The notes under the pieces were generated by a model, which was given only the letters and a program-made list of their open reading frames with translations, made no database searches and was not told the origin of the DNA. A DNA stretch of 64,000 bases from Anaerolineae bacterium (GTDB taxonomy: Bacteria; Chloroflexota; Anaerolineae; UBA4142; SHND01), in the NCBI GenBank assembly GCA_020851635.1, contig JADZCJ010000037.1, positions 38,177-102,176 of the forward strand. The letters run 5' to 3'. This document shows positions 17,194 to 25,771 of the stretch, piece after piece; within the stretch, counting starts at the first letter, position 1; every line of letters begins with the position of its first letter. The translations under genes and the position numbers were made by a program.

Positions 17194-19096
17194 ATCTGCA
17201 ATACAGCGTGACGCGCTCTAGTTGAATTTCCGCGGGCATGTCGGCAGGGTCGAGCCGCAGCCGTAATAATGGCGCATCGCCGCGGACCGACAGGTGCAGC
17301 TCATAAGTGTGAGATTCGCCATCGGCGGTCACCTGAAACGATGTCCGCGCCTCTTCGGAAAAATCCTGCATGTCTGTCGTGAGCCAGTACAATGCCGCAT
17401 TGAACGTCGGCGCATCTGCGCGGGCAAGCATTCGAATCTCGACGCGGTCCAGCTCTTGTGGCTCGATTTCCAGAAACGGACTCCCCATAAAAGGGTCGGC
17501 GCCGTTCGTTCTCACATACAGCGACCCTTTGCGCGCTTCGAACGAGTCAATTTCGTTCCACGCCTCCCACCCTTCCGCCCCTTCTCGGAATGTCCACCGA
17601 ACAAGGTTCTCCGGCGCGTCCGCACAGCGGCGGCGGTCCCGCATCGCCTGCACCAGGTCGGCGCGTTCAATGATTTTGCGTCGGTCATATTCAAAGAAAT
17701 AAGTGCGGTCCAACGCGGTCAGCGTAACCGGAAAGTTTTCCGCTCGCGTCGCGCGCAGCGTGCGGTCGTCACCATACAACATCTGAACACCATACTGCAT
17801 CTGCAAGTCCGAGTTGAACAGATAGCCGCCGCGAATGACCTCGGGCAAGCCGACAAACACAAAACGCGAACCCTCAGGCACCGTCGGATGCAGGGTCTTG
17901 ACTTGTTCAAACACACTCGCCACGATCTCGCCCGCATTGCGAAAACTGGTCGTGCGCTGCCACGCCCCATACGTCAGACCGACCACCAGCGCCGCCGTCA
18001 CGATGCCGCCCGCCCACTGCGCCCAACGTACGCGGGCAGAGAGCGGCTGCGCCAGAATGCTTCCCAGCGCCAGCGCGATCCCCGCGGATGCGGTAAAGAG
18101 ATAACGCTCCTGCGGGGGCGACGCATACGTGACCAGCAAAGTAATCGGTACCCACAAGAAACCAAAGATGACCGCGCCGCGCGAACGATATACCACCATC
18201 AAGAGCGCGATGACGACAAAAACGATAATCGCCTGCCACTCGAAAATATCCGCCAAAAACGGCGCCAGCGCATACAGCATATAGCCCTGCACCTGGTACG
18301 TCCACTCCCACGACCCCAGACCATAGCTCGAACTCGACAGCCGCCCGAACAGGTAAAAACGCAGGGCGATCAAACCAAGCACAATCAACCAAAAGGGCAG
18401 CTGCCGCCAAACCACCGCGCGGGGATTGCGCCATATCTCTGCGCGGTGAAACACGAGTTCATAGACGGCGAGGAGCGCGGGAATCACGAGGGCAGTTTCC
18501 TTGGAGCCGACCGCCAAAATACAAAAGAGACAAGCCGCGAGCGTGTTGCGTCGCGAGCGCGGCAGCACATAATACAGGACGCACAGCACCACAAACAGCC
18601 CTGCAAGCACGTGCCCGCGCGATGCCATTTCCGAAACCGGAGCCGTATGCGCCGGCATCACCGCAAACAATATTCCGCTGATGACCGCTGCGCGACGCTG
18701 TTTGGTCAAACGGAACGTCAGCAGCGCGACCGCAAAACAGGTCGCCAGATACAAAAGCCAGTTTGTCAGGTGATAACCAAACGGTTCGAGTCGCCAGACA
18801 AAGTAATCTGCCCAGAAAATCGTCTGCCGCGTGGGTCGAAAGATCTCTTGGCCCGATACCGGGTCAATGAGCGCGCGCTCGATAAAGCGCTCGAACCAAA
18901 TTGTATTGTCGCCGTTATACAAGCCATCCCGCGCGTCAAAATGCCGCGCGCCGACTTCGATGAAATCGTCAGTGACAAACCCCATGCCAAACGTCGGCGC
19001 ATAGAGAATGCCCAACACGAGCGCGAGACCTATAAACAGGAGCGCAATCCAGTGTTTCGAGACCCACGCCTGTCGCTGTGTTGTCCATGTCCCCAT
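17192..19096 (-). CDS. GT-C-type membrane glycosyltransferase-like protein with C-terminal beta-sandwich
   Basis: 634 aa. After an N-terminal helix the segment FVTDDFIEVGARHFD carries the DD pair expected in the first luminal loop of GT-C enzymes (PMT/TMTC-like). About ten further membrane helices follow to residue 400, with RPTRQTIFWADYFVWRLEPFGYH and MPAHTAPVSEMASRGHVLAG typical of this group. Such enzymes use polyprenyl-phosphate sugars to glycosylate proteins or lipids outside the membrane. Residues about 490-634 form a separate all-beta-looking domain (LVRWTFREGAEGWEAW to the end) that resembles carbohydrate-binding jelly rolls. Substrate unknown. It converges on dnaE. Confidence 0.7.
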   Translation of the reverse strand: MGTWTTQRQAWVSKHWIALLFIGLALVLGILYAPTFGMGFVTDDFIEVGARHFDARDGLYNGDNTIWFERFIERALIDPVSGQEIFRPTRQTIFWADYFVWRLEPFGYHLTNWLLYLATCFAVALLTFRLTKQRRAAVISGILFAVMPAHTAPVSEMASRGHVLAGLFVVLCVLYYVLPRSRRNTLAACLFCILAVGSKETALVIPALLAVYELVFHRAEIWRNPRAVVWRQLPFWLIVLGLIALRFYLFGRLSSSSYGLGSWEWTYQVQGYMLYALAPFLADIFEWQAIIVFVVIALLMVVYRSRGAVIFGFLWVPITLLVTYASPPQERYLFTASAGIALALGSILAQPLSARVRWAQWAGGIVTAALVVGLTYGAWQRTTSFRNAGEIVASVFEQVKTLHPTVPEGSRFVFVGLPEVIRGGYLFNSDLQMQYGVQMLYGDDRTLRATRAENFPVTLTALDRTYFFEYDRRKIIERADLVQAMRDRRRCADAPENLVRWTFREGAEGWEAWNEIDSFEARKGSLYVRTNGADPFMGSPFLEIEPQELDRVEIRMLARADAPTFNAALYWLTTDMQDFSEEARTSFQVTADGESHTYELHLSVRGDAPLLRLRLDPADMPAEIQLERVTLYCR

Positions 19097-19202
19097 CGGC
19101 AGCGATTATATCCACAAAGGCGTTTGCGCGCACGGCCTGACCGACGCTCATTCACCGACCTTGACAACCGGACGCCGGGAGCGGTCTTGGTGTGGTTCGG
19201 GA

Positions 19203-19208
19203 TATAAT
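19203..19208 (+). promoter_or_regulatory. -10 element (TATAAT) immediately upstream of the Ig-like protein gene
   Basis: A perfect TATAAT ends 10 nt before the ATG at 19219, so an mRNA starting there would be almost leaderless. No good -35 is visible. Confidence 0.45.
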
Positions 19209-19218
19209 CACCCTGCTC

Positions 19219-20238
19219 ATGTCCCGTGTCCTCATCGTTCTCGGCATCCTCGCCGCCATCCTGCTTGCCGGTCTCATCCTCGCTTTTATCCTCATCCCCA
19301 CACCGCGCGTTGTCCAAATCCAACCTGCCGACGGCAGCAGCTCTGTGCCTCCCACCACTCCCATTACCATCACTTTTTCCGCGCCGATGGACCGGGTCCG
19401 CACCCAATCCAACGTCCGCATCGAACCCCGCGTCCTCGGCATTTTTGACTGGCAGGACGACCAAACCTTGACCTGGACTCCCCGCGCTCGCCTGCCCCTT
19501 TCGACCACCATGACGGTGCGCGTGACCGCCGATGCGCTTTCCGCGTTCCGACGGCCGCTCGCGGACGCAAGCGCGTCTCGTTTCACCACGTTGGGTCACA
19601 CCACTCTTGTGGCAAGTACGCCCGCGCTCGATGCGCGCTTTGTCTATCTGCCCGACCACGTCACCATGACATTCAATCGCCCGTTGGACGGCGGGTTGCT
19701 TGCCGACAGCATATCTATCGAGCCGTCGCTCAAGAACCAACAGCGGGCGGTGAACGGCAGCACCGTCACCGTACGCGGTTTCTTTGAACCGCACACTCGC
19801 TATCAAATCACCATCCCCGCAGTCGTGACGGATAGCGAATTTGGCATCGAACTCGATCGCGATTACGTCTGGTCTTTTACCACGACGTCACAATACCCAC
19901 ATTTCTCGATTCTCAACCGTGACCGCACCCTGAACGCTTCCGCCGACGTTCCCGCCTCTATTCCCACGCAGTTCATCAATGTCTCGCGTCTCGACATCGC
20001 GCTTTACCCTCTTACGACGCGCGAATTTGAAACCCAATCCACCGCGCCGTTCGAAACCTGGTCCGCGTTGCGTCCAACCTCAACGCCGCTCGTGTCACAA
20101 TCCATCATCACAAACGCCCAACTCGATCAATACACACAGCAAGCCGTTGATCTCGGCGCCCTCCCCGCAGGCGCGTATTATCTCCGCATCACCACACCCG
20201 AAGAGGTCGGCGACACGCAGCTCCTCCTGCTCAAATAA
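19219..20238 (+). CDS. Membrane-anchored Ig-like (Big_5/A2M N-terminal-like) protein
   Basis: 339 aa from the ATG at 19219 (MSRVLIVLGI), chosen because it starts at the hydrophobic anchor and follows a TATAAT; a GTG at 19192 would extend it. The N-terminal helix is followed by two SbsA/Big_5-type Ig-like domains (VVQIQPADGSSSVPPTTPIT near residue 30, with FSAPMD; then MTFNRPLDGGLLADSISIEP). A third segment resembles the first macroglobulin-type domain of bacterial alpha-2-macroglobulins. A full-length A2M is several times longer and has a CxEQ thioester, which is absent here. It may be a truncated or stand-alone N-terminal module that acts at the cell surface. Confidence 0.65.
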   Translation: MSRVLIVLGILAAILLAGLILAFILIPTPRVVQIQPADGSSSVPPTTPITITFSAPMDRVRTQSNVRIEPRVLGIFDWQDDQTLTWTPRARLPLSTTMTVRVTADALSAFRRPLADASASRFTTLGHTTLVASTPALDARFVYLPDHVTMTFNRPLDGGLLADSISIEPSLKNQQRAVNGSTVTVRGFFEPHTRYQITIPAVVTDSEFGIELDRDYVWSFTTTSQYPHFSILNRDRTLNASADVPASIPTQFINVSRLDIALYPLTTREFETQSTAPFETWSALRPTSTPLVSQSIITNAQLDQYTQQAVDLGALPAGAYYLRITTPEEVGDTQLLLLK

Positions 20239-20263
20239 AAAAAAGCGCCGCAGTTGCGGCGCC
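20236..20263 (-). terminator. Terminator of the T4SS-like operon
   Basis: Minus-strand GCGCCGCA, loop AC, TGCGGCGC followed by eight T residues. It lies 4 nt after the stop of the last operon gene and overlaps the stop codon of the convergent plus-strand gene. Confidence 0.92.
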
Positions 20264-20266
20264 CTG

Positions 20267-21340
20267 TCAATCGGGTTCTCTTTTCAACACATTGGATGAT
20301 ACCCAATAAAGCCGATTGTTCACTCGAACCAGATACAACACAGACCCTTCCGTAGTCGCCCTCTGCAGCGCTTCCCCATCCGTCACATCCGGGATATTGT
20401 TGCACAAGCCCAAAATCAGCGGGCGCGGGTATTGCGCTTCGCAGGCGTAAATTGTGCTGCTCACAAACTCGACGTTTGCTCCCGCGACGGTGTCATCAAA
20501 AGTGGGCGCAGACGCAGGCGACACAACGACATTGTCATTCAACGTCCAAAAATTCAGCGTCCCGCCAGACGACAACAGACGCGAAAATGCCCCCTCACGC
20601 GCCATCAATTCAAATGGCGCGGCCGGATCGGGCGCGGTATACAACCACAATTGGTCTGCCGGAACGGGCGCATCCTGATTCAACGCCAGGACCTGCGCAA
20701 ACGGTTCGAGATATACGATCCCTGTCACGGGCGGCGTAATCGGAGGCGCCGTCAGCGGCGCCAACGCACTGTTCTGAACAATCACCAGCGGCTGCCCCGT
20801 CCTGTCAACCCGTGTTCGGAGGATATATTCGCACCCCGGCGCATAGCCCACCGTGCCGGTCACTTCAAGGTGATTTTCAATATTCGGCGCGAGCGGCACC
20901 TCCAATTCGGCGGGTCTCGCCGCCGTAAAGTCGCCCTGCAAACTGATGGTTCCGCCCTCGCTCGAAATCTCGATCTCTTTGCCGCGCCCAAGCGTGACCG
21001 AAACCCTTTGCGTCAAGAGGTCCGTCGGTGAAACGACCGGGTCAACCCACAACGGTTCCGGGGTAGCAAGTTGCGGGCAGGTGGGCGCGGGCGCCGTCGG
21101 CTCGATGGTGGGCGCAACCACCGCCGGCGTATCAGTCGGCGCGTCCGTTGCAGTCGGCGGCAGCGCGGTGTCAGTTGCCGGAGGTAGAGTAGGCGAGGCG
21201 TCCAACACGGCGACCTGGACAGTCGGCGTAGCGCGCGGTGACGACGCAAGGTTGCTAAACAGCGCAATCAACAGCGGCAGCGCAATGATCAAGATTACCA
21301 CCAGCGCCAATGCGGCGATGCGCGCAAATCGTTCAGGCAT
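20267..21340 (-). CDS. Surface-anchored protein with Pro/Thr linker, last gene of T4SS-like operon
   Basis: 357 aa. One N-terminal helix (about residues 8-30), a Thr/Pro/Ala-rich linker (about 36-90) that likely crosses the cell wall, then an all-beta-looking extracytoplasmic part without a recognised enzymatic motif. The C-terminal 60 residues (EGSVLYLVRVNNRLYWVSSN) look SH3-like. Cysteines at CEYIL, YACEAQYP and GLCNN could form disulphides. It begins 18 bp after the ATPase gene ends and is followed by a strong terminator, so it closes the operon. The position suggests an accessory or adhesion component of the envelope complex. This is inference from context only. Confidence 0.6.
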   Translation of the reverse strand: MPERFARIAALALVVILIIALPLLIALFSNLASSPRATPTVQVAVLDASPTLPPATDTALPPTATDAPTDTPAVVAPTIEPTAPAPTCPQLATPEPLWVDPVVSPTDLLTQRVSVTLGRGKEIEISSEGGTISLQGDFTAARPAELEVPLAPNIENHLEVTGTVGYAPGCEYILRTRVDRTGQPLVIVQNSALAPLTAPPITPPVTGIVYLEPFAQVLALNQDAPVPADQLWLYTAPDPAAPFELMAREGAFSRLLSSGGTLNFWTLNDNVVVSPASAPTFDDTVAGANVEFVSSTIYACEAQYPRPLILGLCNNIPDVTDGEALQRATTEGSVLYLVRVNNRLYWVSSNVLKREPD

Positions 21341-21358
21341 GTCTGCTCATATTCCCGG

Positions 21359-23845
21359 CTATTTGAACGCCAACTGCGGCGTCACATCCGATGTCTCTTC
21401 CACATCCAGCCGCTGAATGATTTCCTTTTCTTCCGGCGTCACCAGCACTTTGAGCGTGGTATAAAACCCGTCCGGCAGCACCAGCACACAATACCCGCGC
21501 GGACGGCGGCGCGCTCCGATGATCAGGTCAATCAGCGCGGGTTCGTACCCCTTTTCGATCAACATTTCGCGGTCTTCAGGACCCACCTGGAAATACGCCA
21601 CCGTGCGAAATTTTTGCAAGGCGATGCCGAGATTGCTGCCCAACAAATCACGCAGGGTCTGCGTTGCCGCCGCAATCACCAGCTTGCGCTCCGCCCAGTC
21701 CTTGAACGCTTCCGCAACATACGTCGCGACTCGCTGAGCATTGTCCGAAAGGTCACGGTCCTTGGGCATCAACCGGTGCACTTCGTCAATCACCAGCGCC
21801 GCGGGCGTGTTGCGCGAAGGGAGCCATTCTTCATAAAAGATTCTGATGAACGCCAGCAGGCAGGGGTCGTCCGCCAGCGCATACGGACGCGTGCCTTTGA
21901 CGGGTTGATACAATACAGCCCGGTCCGACAAGAGCGCGGCGCGCGTCTTGTCCTCGAACCATTTCAAATCGTCGGTCGGATGCAGCGTCACGCCGCCGAT
22001 CGCCTCCATCGCCGCCTGCATACGCGTCGAGTACTTGAGATTGATTGCGACCGTCTTGTAGTTGAGCATCTGCAAACGCAGCAAGAACCAGATGATGAGT
22101 GTCGAAGATTTCCCGCCGCCCTGATCGCTGACCAGCAATACGGGTCCCGTATCCGAACGAAAGTCGGCATAGCGTAAACCTTCCTTGCCCGCCGTCACGC
22201 TGCGCCCCAACAGAATCCTGCCGCGCGCGTCTGCCAGGTGAATATCACTCCCTTCTTCACGCGCCAGCGTCGTCAACACCTGCGTCGTCAACAATCGCTG
22301 TGCGGGCGGACGAGGCGGCGCGGTCAGCCAATTTATCGCCCTGACCATCCGATTCGGCGTCTCGCGCGCCGCCTGCAGCACGGGCAGCCATGACACAAGC
22401 GACTCGTCCAGCGCGCGGTCGGTCAACGGCGTCAAATTCAAGCCCGTGAGATATGATGCCGCAAAATTCTGATTGACTTGCGCTTCGCGTTCGTCCTTGC
22501 CCCACGTCACCAAATACGTTTCCGTATCAAACAAATATTCGAGCGAGCGCTTGTCCTCGAGTTTCTCCAGTGTGTCGTGCAGTTGTCGTGCCTGGCGCGC
22601 CCGTCCCAGTCCGGGCACACGCGCCGCCAATAGCTCCCCGCGAAGCCGCGTCGCGCTCGCATCACGCGGCAGCGGCGTGATCGTCACGCTCAACAGCCCA
22701 TCGGCAGCGCCCAGCGCGCGCATCAATGCGTCGCGCGCCTCATCAAAGGGCGTATTGACCCGCAAGACCTGGAGGACATTCTTTTGCTCGCGCGCCCGGG
22801 ATACCAGCTGTGCGCCAAATGAGAGTTGTTCGGGAATAAAACCCCGATATGCCACACGCGGCAGGGTCCCCGCATCCATGAGCGTCGCCTGCGAAATCTG
22901 TCCGAGCAAACTCTCCCCGCCAAACAACATACGCATCAACGATTCCGCAGCAAACGCGCCCAGCGGCGCAAGCCCCATATCCAGCGCGCCCAGCCAGTCT
23001 CGAATGCGGTCTTCGACATAAACGGGGTACACAATCCCCGAAATAACGACCCGCGCGCGCCGTGCGCCGCTCGCCGCCAGCTCTTGCAGCGCATCCAGAT
23101 ATTCTTGCGGAACGCGGCGCGTGCCGTCCGTGTCCAAATCCAGCTGCCCCAAATGATAATCGGTCAGCCAGAACAACTTGATAGGCGCCGCTCCTTCTTC
23201 GTGCTGCGCCAGATAGGCGAGAAATTTCGTGAGCGTATCCGCTACATCGGCGGCGGCTAGTGCAGGTTTGTATCCCGTGCGCCCGAGCGTCAAGAGCGAG
23301 ACCTTGACGCGCGTGCCATCGCGCGCCACGATCGCCCCCTCGCTTTCTATCTTCAAGAGAGGCAGCCGTCCTGCCACCGTCTCTAGATTCAGCGTTCCGC
23401 CGTTCGTTTCGCGTTGGGCAATCAGCCAGAACAAGACCGCGCTCGCGCCAAACGCCAGCGCGCACAACATCCCGATCCGCCAATCCATCAGCCCCAACAG
23501 CAGGATAGCGATCAGCCCCGCTGCCACAATTGCCAGCAGATAGAATTTGGACTCGCGTTTCTGCGACGGCAATGTCAGCGGCTTGTACAGCCACTCATAC
23601 AGCGCCCGCAGCCATCCGACCACCGCCCGCCAGCGCGCATAGAAACCAAAAAGGATCAGATAGACCGCAATCGGTCCCAGCAGCTGGATGCCCGCAAAAT
23701 TCCGCAGACCGGTCCATGCCAGCATCAACGCGGCAAGGATGAGCGCGAGCAATTCCAACCACGTCAAGCCAATCGTGGTCTTGTAATTCAGAAAAGCCCA
23801 CAAGCGCGCCCAAAAAATCGCGCGAGGCGAAGCGTTCGTTTTCAT
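21359..23845 (-). CDS. Membrane-anchored VirB4/HerA-FtsK superfamily ATPase
   Basis: 828 aa. Four predicted helices at about 28-46, 53-70, 101-119 and 124-143 precede a soluble region. Walker A is in VSDQGGGKSSTLIIW near residue 578, Walker B in ALVIDEVHRLMP near 687, and an AAATQTLRDLLGS segment near 730 resembles the sensor strand of VirB4/HerA-type hexameric pumps. A long domain (150-560) between membrane and motor matches the layout of VirB4 rather than of FtsK. It sits in one transcription unit with a TrbL/VirB6-like protein, so it probably powers transport of protein or DNA across the membrane. The specific family needs profile comparison. Confidence 0.65.
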   Translation of the reverse strand: MKTNASPRAIFWARLWAFLNYKTTIGLTWLELLALILAALMLAWTGLRNFAGIQLLGPIAVYLILFGFYARWRAVVGWLRALYEWLYKPLTLPSQKRESKFYLLAIVAAGLIAILLLGLMDWRIGMLCALAFGASAVLFWLIAQRETNGGTLNLETVAGRLPLLKIESEGAIVARDGTRVKVSLLTLGRTGYKPALAAADVADTLTKFLAYLAQHEEGAAPIKLFWLTDYHLGQLDLDTDGTRRVPQEYLDALQELAASGARRARVVISGIVYPVYVEDRIRDWLGALDMGLAPLGAFAAESLMRMLFGGESLLGQISQATLMDAGTLPRVAYRGFIPEQLSFGAQLVSRAREQKNVLQVLRVNTPFDEARDALMRALGAADGLLSVTITPLPRDASATRLRGELLAARVPGLGRARQARQLHDTLEKLEDKRSLEYLFDTETYLVTWGKDEREAQVNQNFAASYLTGLNLTPLTDRALDESLVSWLPVLQAARETPNRMVRAINWLTAPPRPPAQRLLTTQVLTTLAREEGSDIHLADARGRILLGRSVTAGKEGLRYADFRSDTGPVLLVSDQGGGKSSTLIIWFLLRLQMLNYKTVAINLKYSTRMQAAMEAIGGVTLHPTDDLKWFEDKTRAALLSDRAVLYQPVKGTRPYALADDPCLLAFIRIFYEEWLPSRNTPAALVIDEVHRLMPKDRDLSDNAQRVATYVAEAFKDWAERKLVIAAATQTLRDLLGSNLGIALQKFRTVAYFQVGPEDREMLIEKGYEPALIDLIIGARRRPRGYCVLVLPDGFYTTLKVLVTPEEKEIIQRLDVEETSDVTPQLAFK

Positions 23846-23909
23846 TCTCTACTACAATTCATCAAGCGGACCCGCCGCTGCCAAAAGGCAAGTCCAAGCA
23901 TTGGCATTT

Positions 23910-24836
23910 CTAGACCCAGCGCGCAATACTCGCGTTCAATTCCTGTGTGGTGTAAAAATGTCTCGCATAACGTGACGAGTGCATCTCGCGCACAAATTCG
24001 GGCGACAGGCGCAGCGCAGTTCGAAAATCTCGATAAAGCGTGCCCACTGCCTTGTCTTCACCCACATTCCGCTGGACGAGTTGAAAATTCTCCAACCCGA
24101 GAAACTCGCGCATGGCGTCCGACGCAACACGGTTCAGGTCCTCGAGACGGATTATCAAGAGTCTCAAAGATCCATGCCGATAGATCTGAAACCCGCGCGC
24201 TGTCTCGAACGGCTCTGCAAATACATCCAGCCCAAATGGCTCATACAGCTGACCGTCAAACCATCCCTCCGCCCACCCCTCCCGAAACTGATCCGTAAAA
24301 TAGTCCAAAACCTGCTGTAACTTGAGTGTGCCGGACTGATACCGCTCTGCGGCATTCGGAATATCGTTATCAATTCCCTGAAAAAAGACCGAAATCAACC
24401 GCGGCACTGGGGCGCGCGTCAACGTGATTAGATTCCATTTCTTCTTCGGCTTGGTTACCATCTCGGCGCGAATGCGGCGTGCAATCTCGATCTGTCGGTA
24501 TGCAATCTCTGCTTCTTGGCGCGTTCGGGTGACGCGTTCCATCTTGTCCAAATCGCTCATGAAATGCAACTGATAGAGCGGCACATTCAGCTCCATACGT
24601 TTCAACGACATGAAAACTGAGGTGGAGCCAACCTTGCCCATTTGATAGACGATTATGGGGTCCCGTACGGGAAACGCGCCGAGTGATTTTCCGGCGCGCT
24701 TGGCAAGCTTGCCGAATGGCGTGTTCCAGTACAACCAACGGTACCCCCAGTAAGGGACCCCGCCGAGCCCCTCTCTCTGCCACGCCTGTTTCAATCCCCG
24801 AAAGCCCGACCTTGTTTTGGACATCCTTGGACTCAT
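23910..24836 (-). CDS. Putative capsular polysaccharide synthesis (NKWYS)/sulfotransferase-like protein, copy 2
   Basis: 308 aa from the ATG at 24836, which overlaps the upstream stop by 4 nt (ATGA). DPIIVYQMGKVGSTSV near residue 60 is a P-loop-like strand-loop-helix similar to the PAPS-binding loop of sulfotransferases and typical of the NKWYS capsular polysaccharide family. LITLTRAPVPRLISVFF near 135 corresponds to the second phosphate-binding (RDP-like) region. WFDGQLYEPFGLDVFAEPF matches a conserved family block. It is a paralogue of the preceding gene, with the same motifs in the same order. It probably modifies a surface glycan with a charged group. The location inside a T4SS-like operon is unusual. 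Confidence 0.65.
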   Translation of the reverse strand: MSPRMSKTRSGFRGLKQAWQREGLGGVPYWGYRWLYWNTPFGKLAKRAGKSLGAFPVRDPIIVYQMGKVGSTSVFMSLKRMELNVPLYQLHFMSDLDKMERVTRTRQEAEIAYRQIEIARRIRAEMVTKPKKKWNLITLTRAPVPRLISVFFQGIDNDIPNAAERYQSGTLKLQQVLDYFTDQFREGWAEGWFDGQLYEPFGLDVFAEPFETARGFQIYRHGSLRLLIIRLEDLNRVASDAMREFLGLENFQLVQRNVGEDKAVGTLYRDFRTALRLSPEFVREMHSSRYARHFYTTQELNASIARWV

Positions 24837-25771
24837 TCGCGCCACCGCGCGACGCTCGCCTCCAAGTCCTCGGGCGTATAAAAATGCCGCGCGTACGCAG
24901 TCGAGTGCATTTTTTGAATATACGCATCCGGCAGTCGCAGTTGGTCGCCAAACTGCCGGTACAGATCGCCGTGCGCTTTCGTGCTGGCGCTGTTTTTTAC
25001 TGTCAAGGGCAGGTCTCGCAATCCAAAATAGTCGTCCAGCGCCCGCGGCGCGCAGCGGTTCAGGTCTTCAAGCCGCATCAAGAGCAAGCGAGCGCGCTCG
25101 TTCTGATATATTGCAAACCCCCGCGCATGTGGAAAGGGCGCTGCATAGACATCTATTCCAAACACGTCGCGCACCTGGTCATCGAACCAGTGAATCGGCG
25201 AAAAATCCTGATAGCGCGTCCAAAATGTTTCGCTCACTTCCGCAAGGGTAATTTCACCTCGCTCGAATCGCCCAAAGAAATCGGGAATATAGGCAAACAC
25301 ATTTTCAAAAAAATCCGAAACGGCTCGGGGGATCGGCGCACGCACCAGACTTATCAACGACCACGCACGCCACCGCCCGCTGTCCACGATGCGGCGCATG
25401 GCGCGTCCTTCGGACAAAACATCCAGGTCATTGCCCGGAGCCGCGCGCGTCTCGCGCACGCCCGCCTCGTATACGTCAAAGCGGTTCAATACATGCGCGT
25501 GATAGACCGGCACATCCAGATCGAGATCGCGCAAGGCATCATAGACCGACGAAGAGCCAACCTTGCCCATCTGATACACGATGATGGGGTCGGTGATCCC
25601 GTATTTCTTGTGCGGCTGCCGATATTTTAGTTCCGTGCGCAGGCGCGTCGCAACCGGGATGCGGTACAGTCTGCCGTTCCAGTACGCCCATTCAGCAGCC
25701 CAGCCCGGCAGCGCGCCAAGCCCCTGCTCGCCAAGATGCCTGTTTAGTTTTTCCCAACGCGTTATCGTCAT
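24833..25771 (-). CDS. Putative capsular polysaccharide synthesis (NKWYS)/sulfotransferase-like protein, copy 1
   Basis: 312 aa. DPIIVYQMGKVGSSSVYDAL near residue 58, LISLVRAPIPRAVSDFFENV near 135 and WFDDQVRDVFGIDVYAAPF near 200 define the same family as its downstream neighbour. MRLEDLNR is a shared C-terminal block. The start overlaps the end of the TrbL-like gene by 4 nt (ATGA at 25768-25771) and its stop overlaps the next start, so three genes are translationally coupled. No transmembrane segment; likely cytoplasmic. A transferase role on polysaccharide precursors is inferred from the family; the donor (PAPS or nucleotide sugar) is not shown by sequence alone. Confidence 0.65.
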   Translation of the reverse strand: MTITRWEKLNRHLGEQGLGALPGWAAEWAYWNGRLYRIPVATRLRTELKYRQPHKKYGITDPIIVYQMGKVGSSSVYDALRDLDLDVPVYHAHVLNRFDVYEAGVRETRAAPGNDLDVLSEGRAMRRIVDSGRWRAWSLISLVRAPIPRAVSDFFENVFAYIPDFFGRFERGEITLAEVSETFWTRYQDFSPIHWFDDQVRDVFGIDVYAAPFPHARGFAIYQNERARLLLMRLEDLNRCAPRALDDYFGLRDLPLTVKNSASTKAHGDLYRQFGDQLRLPDAYIQKMHSTAYARHFYTPEDLEASVARWRE

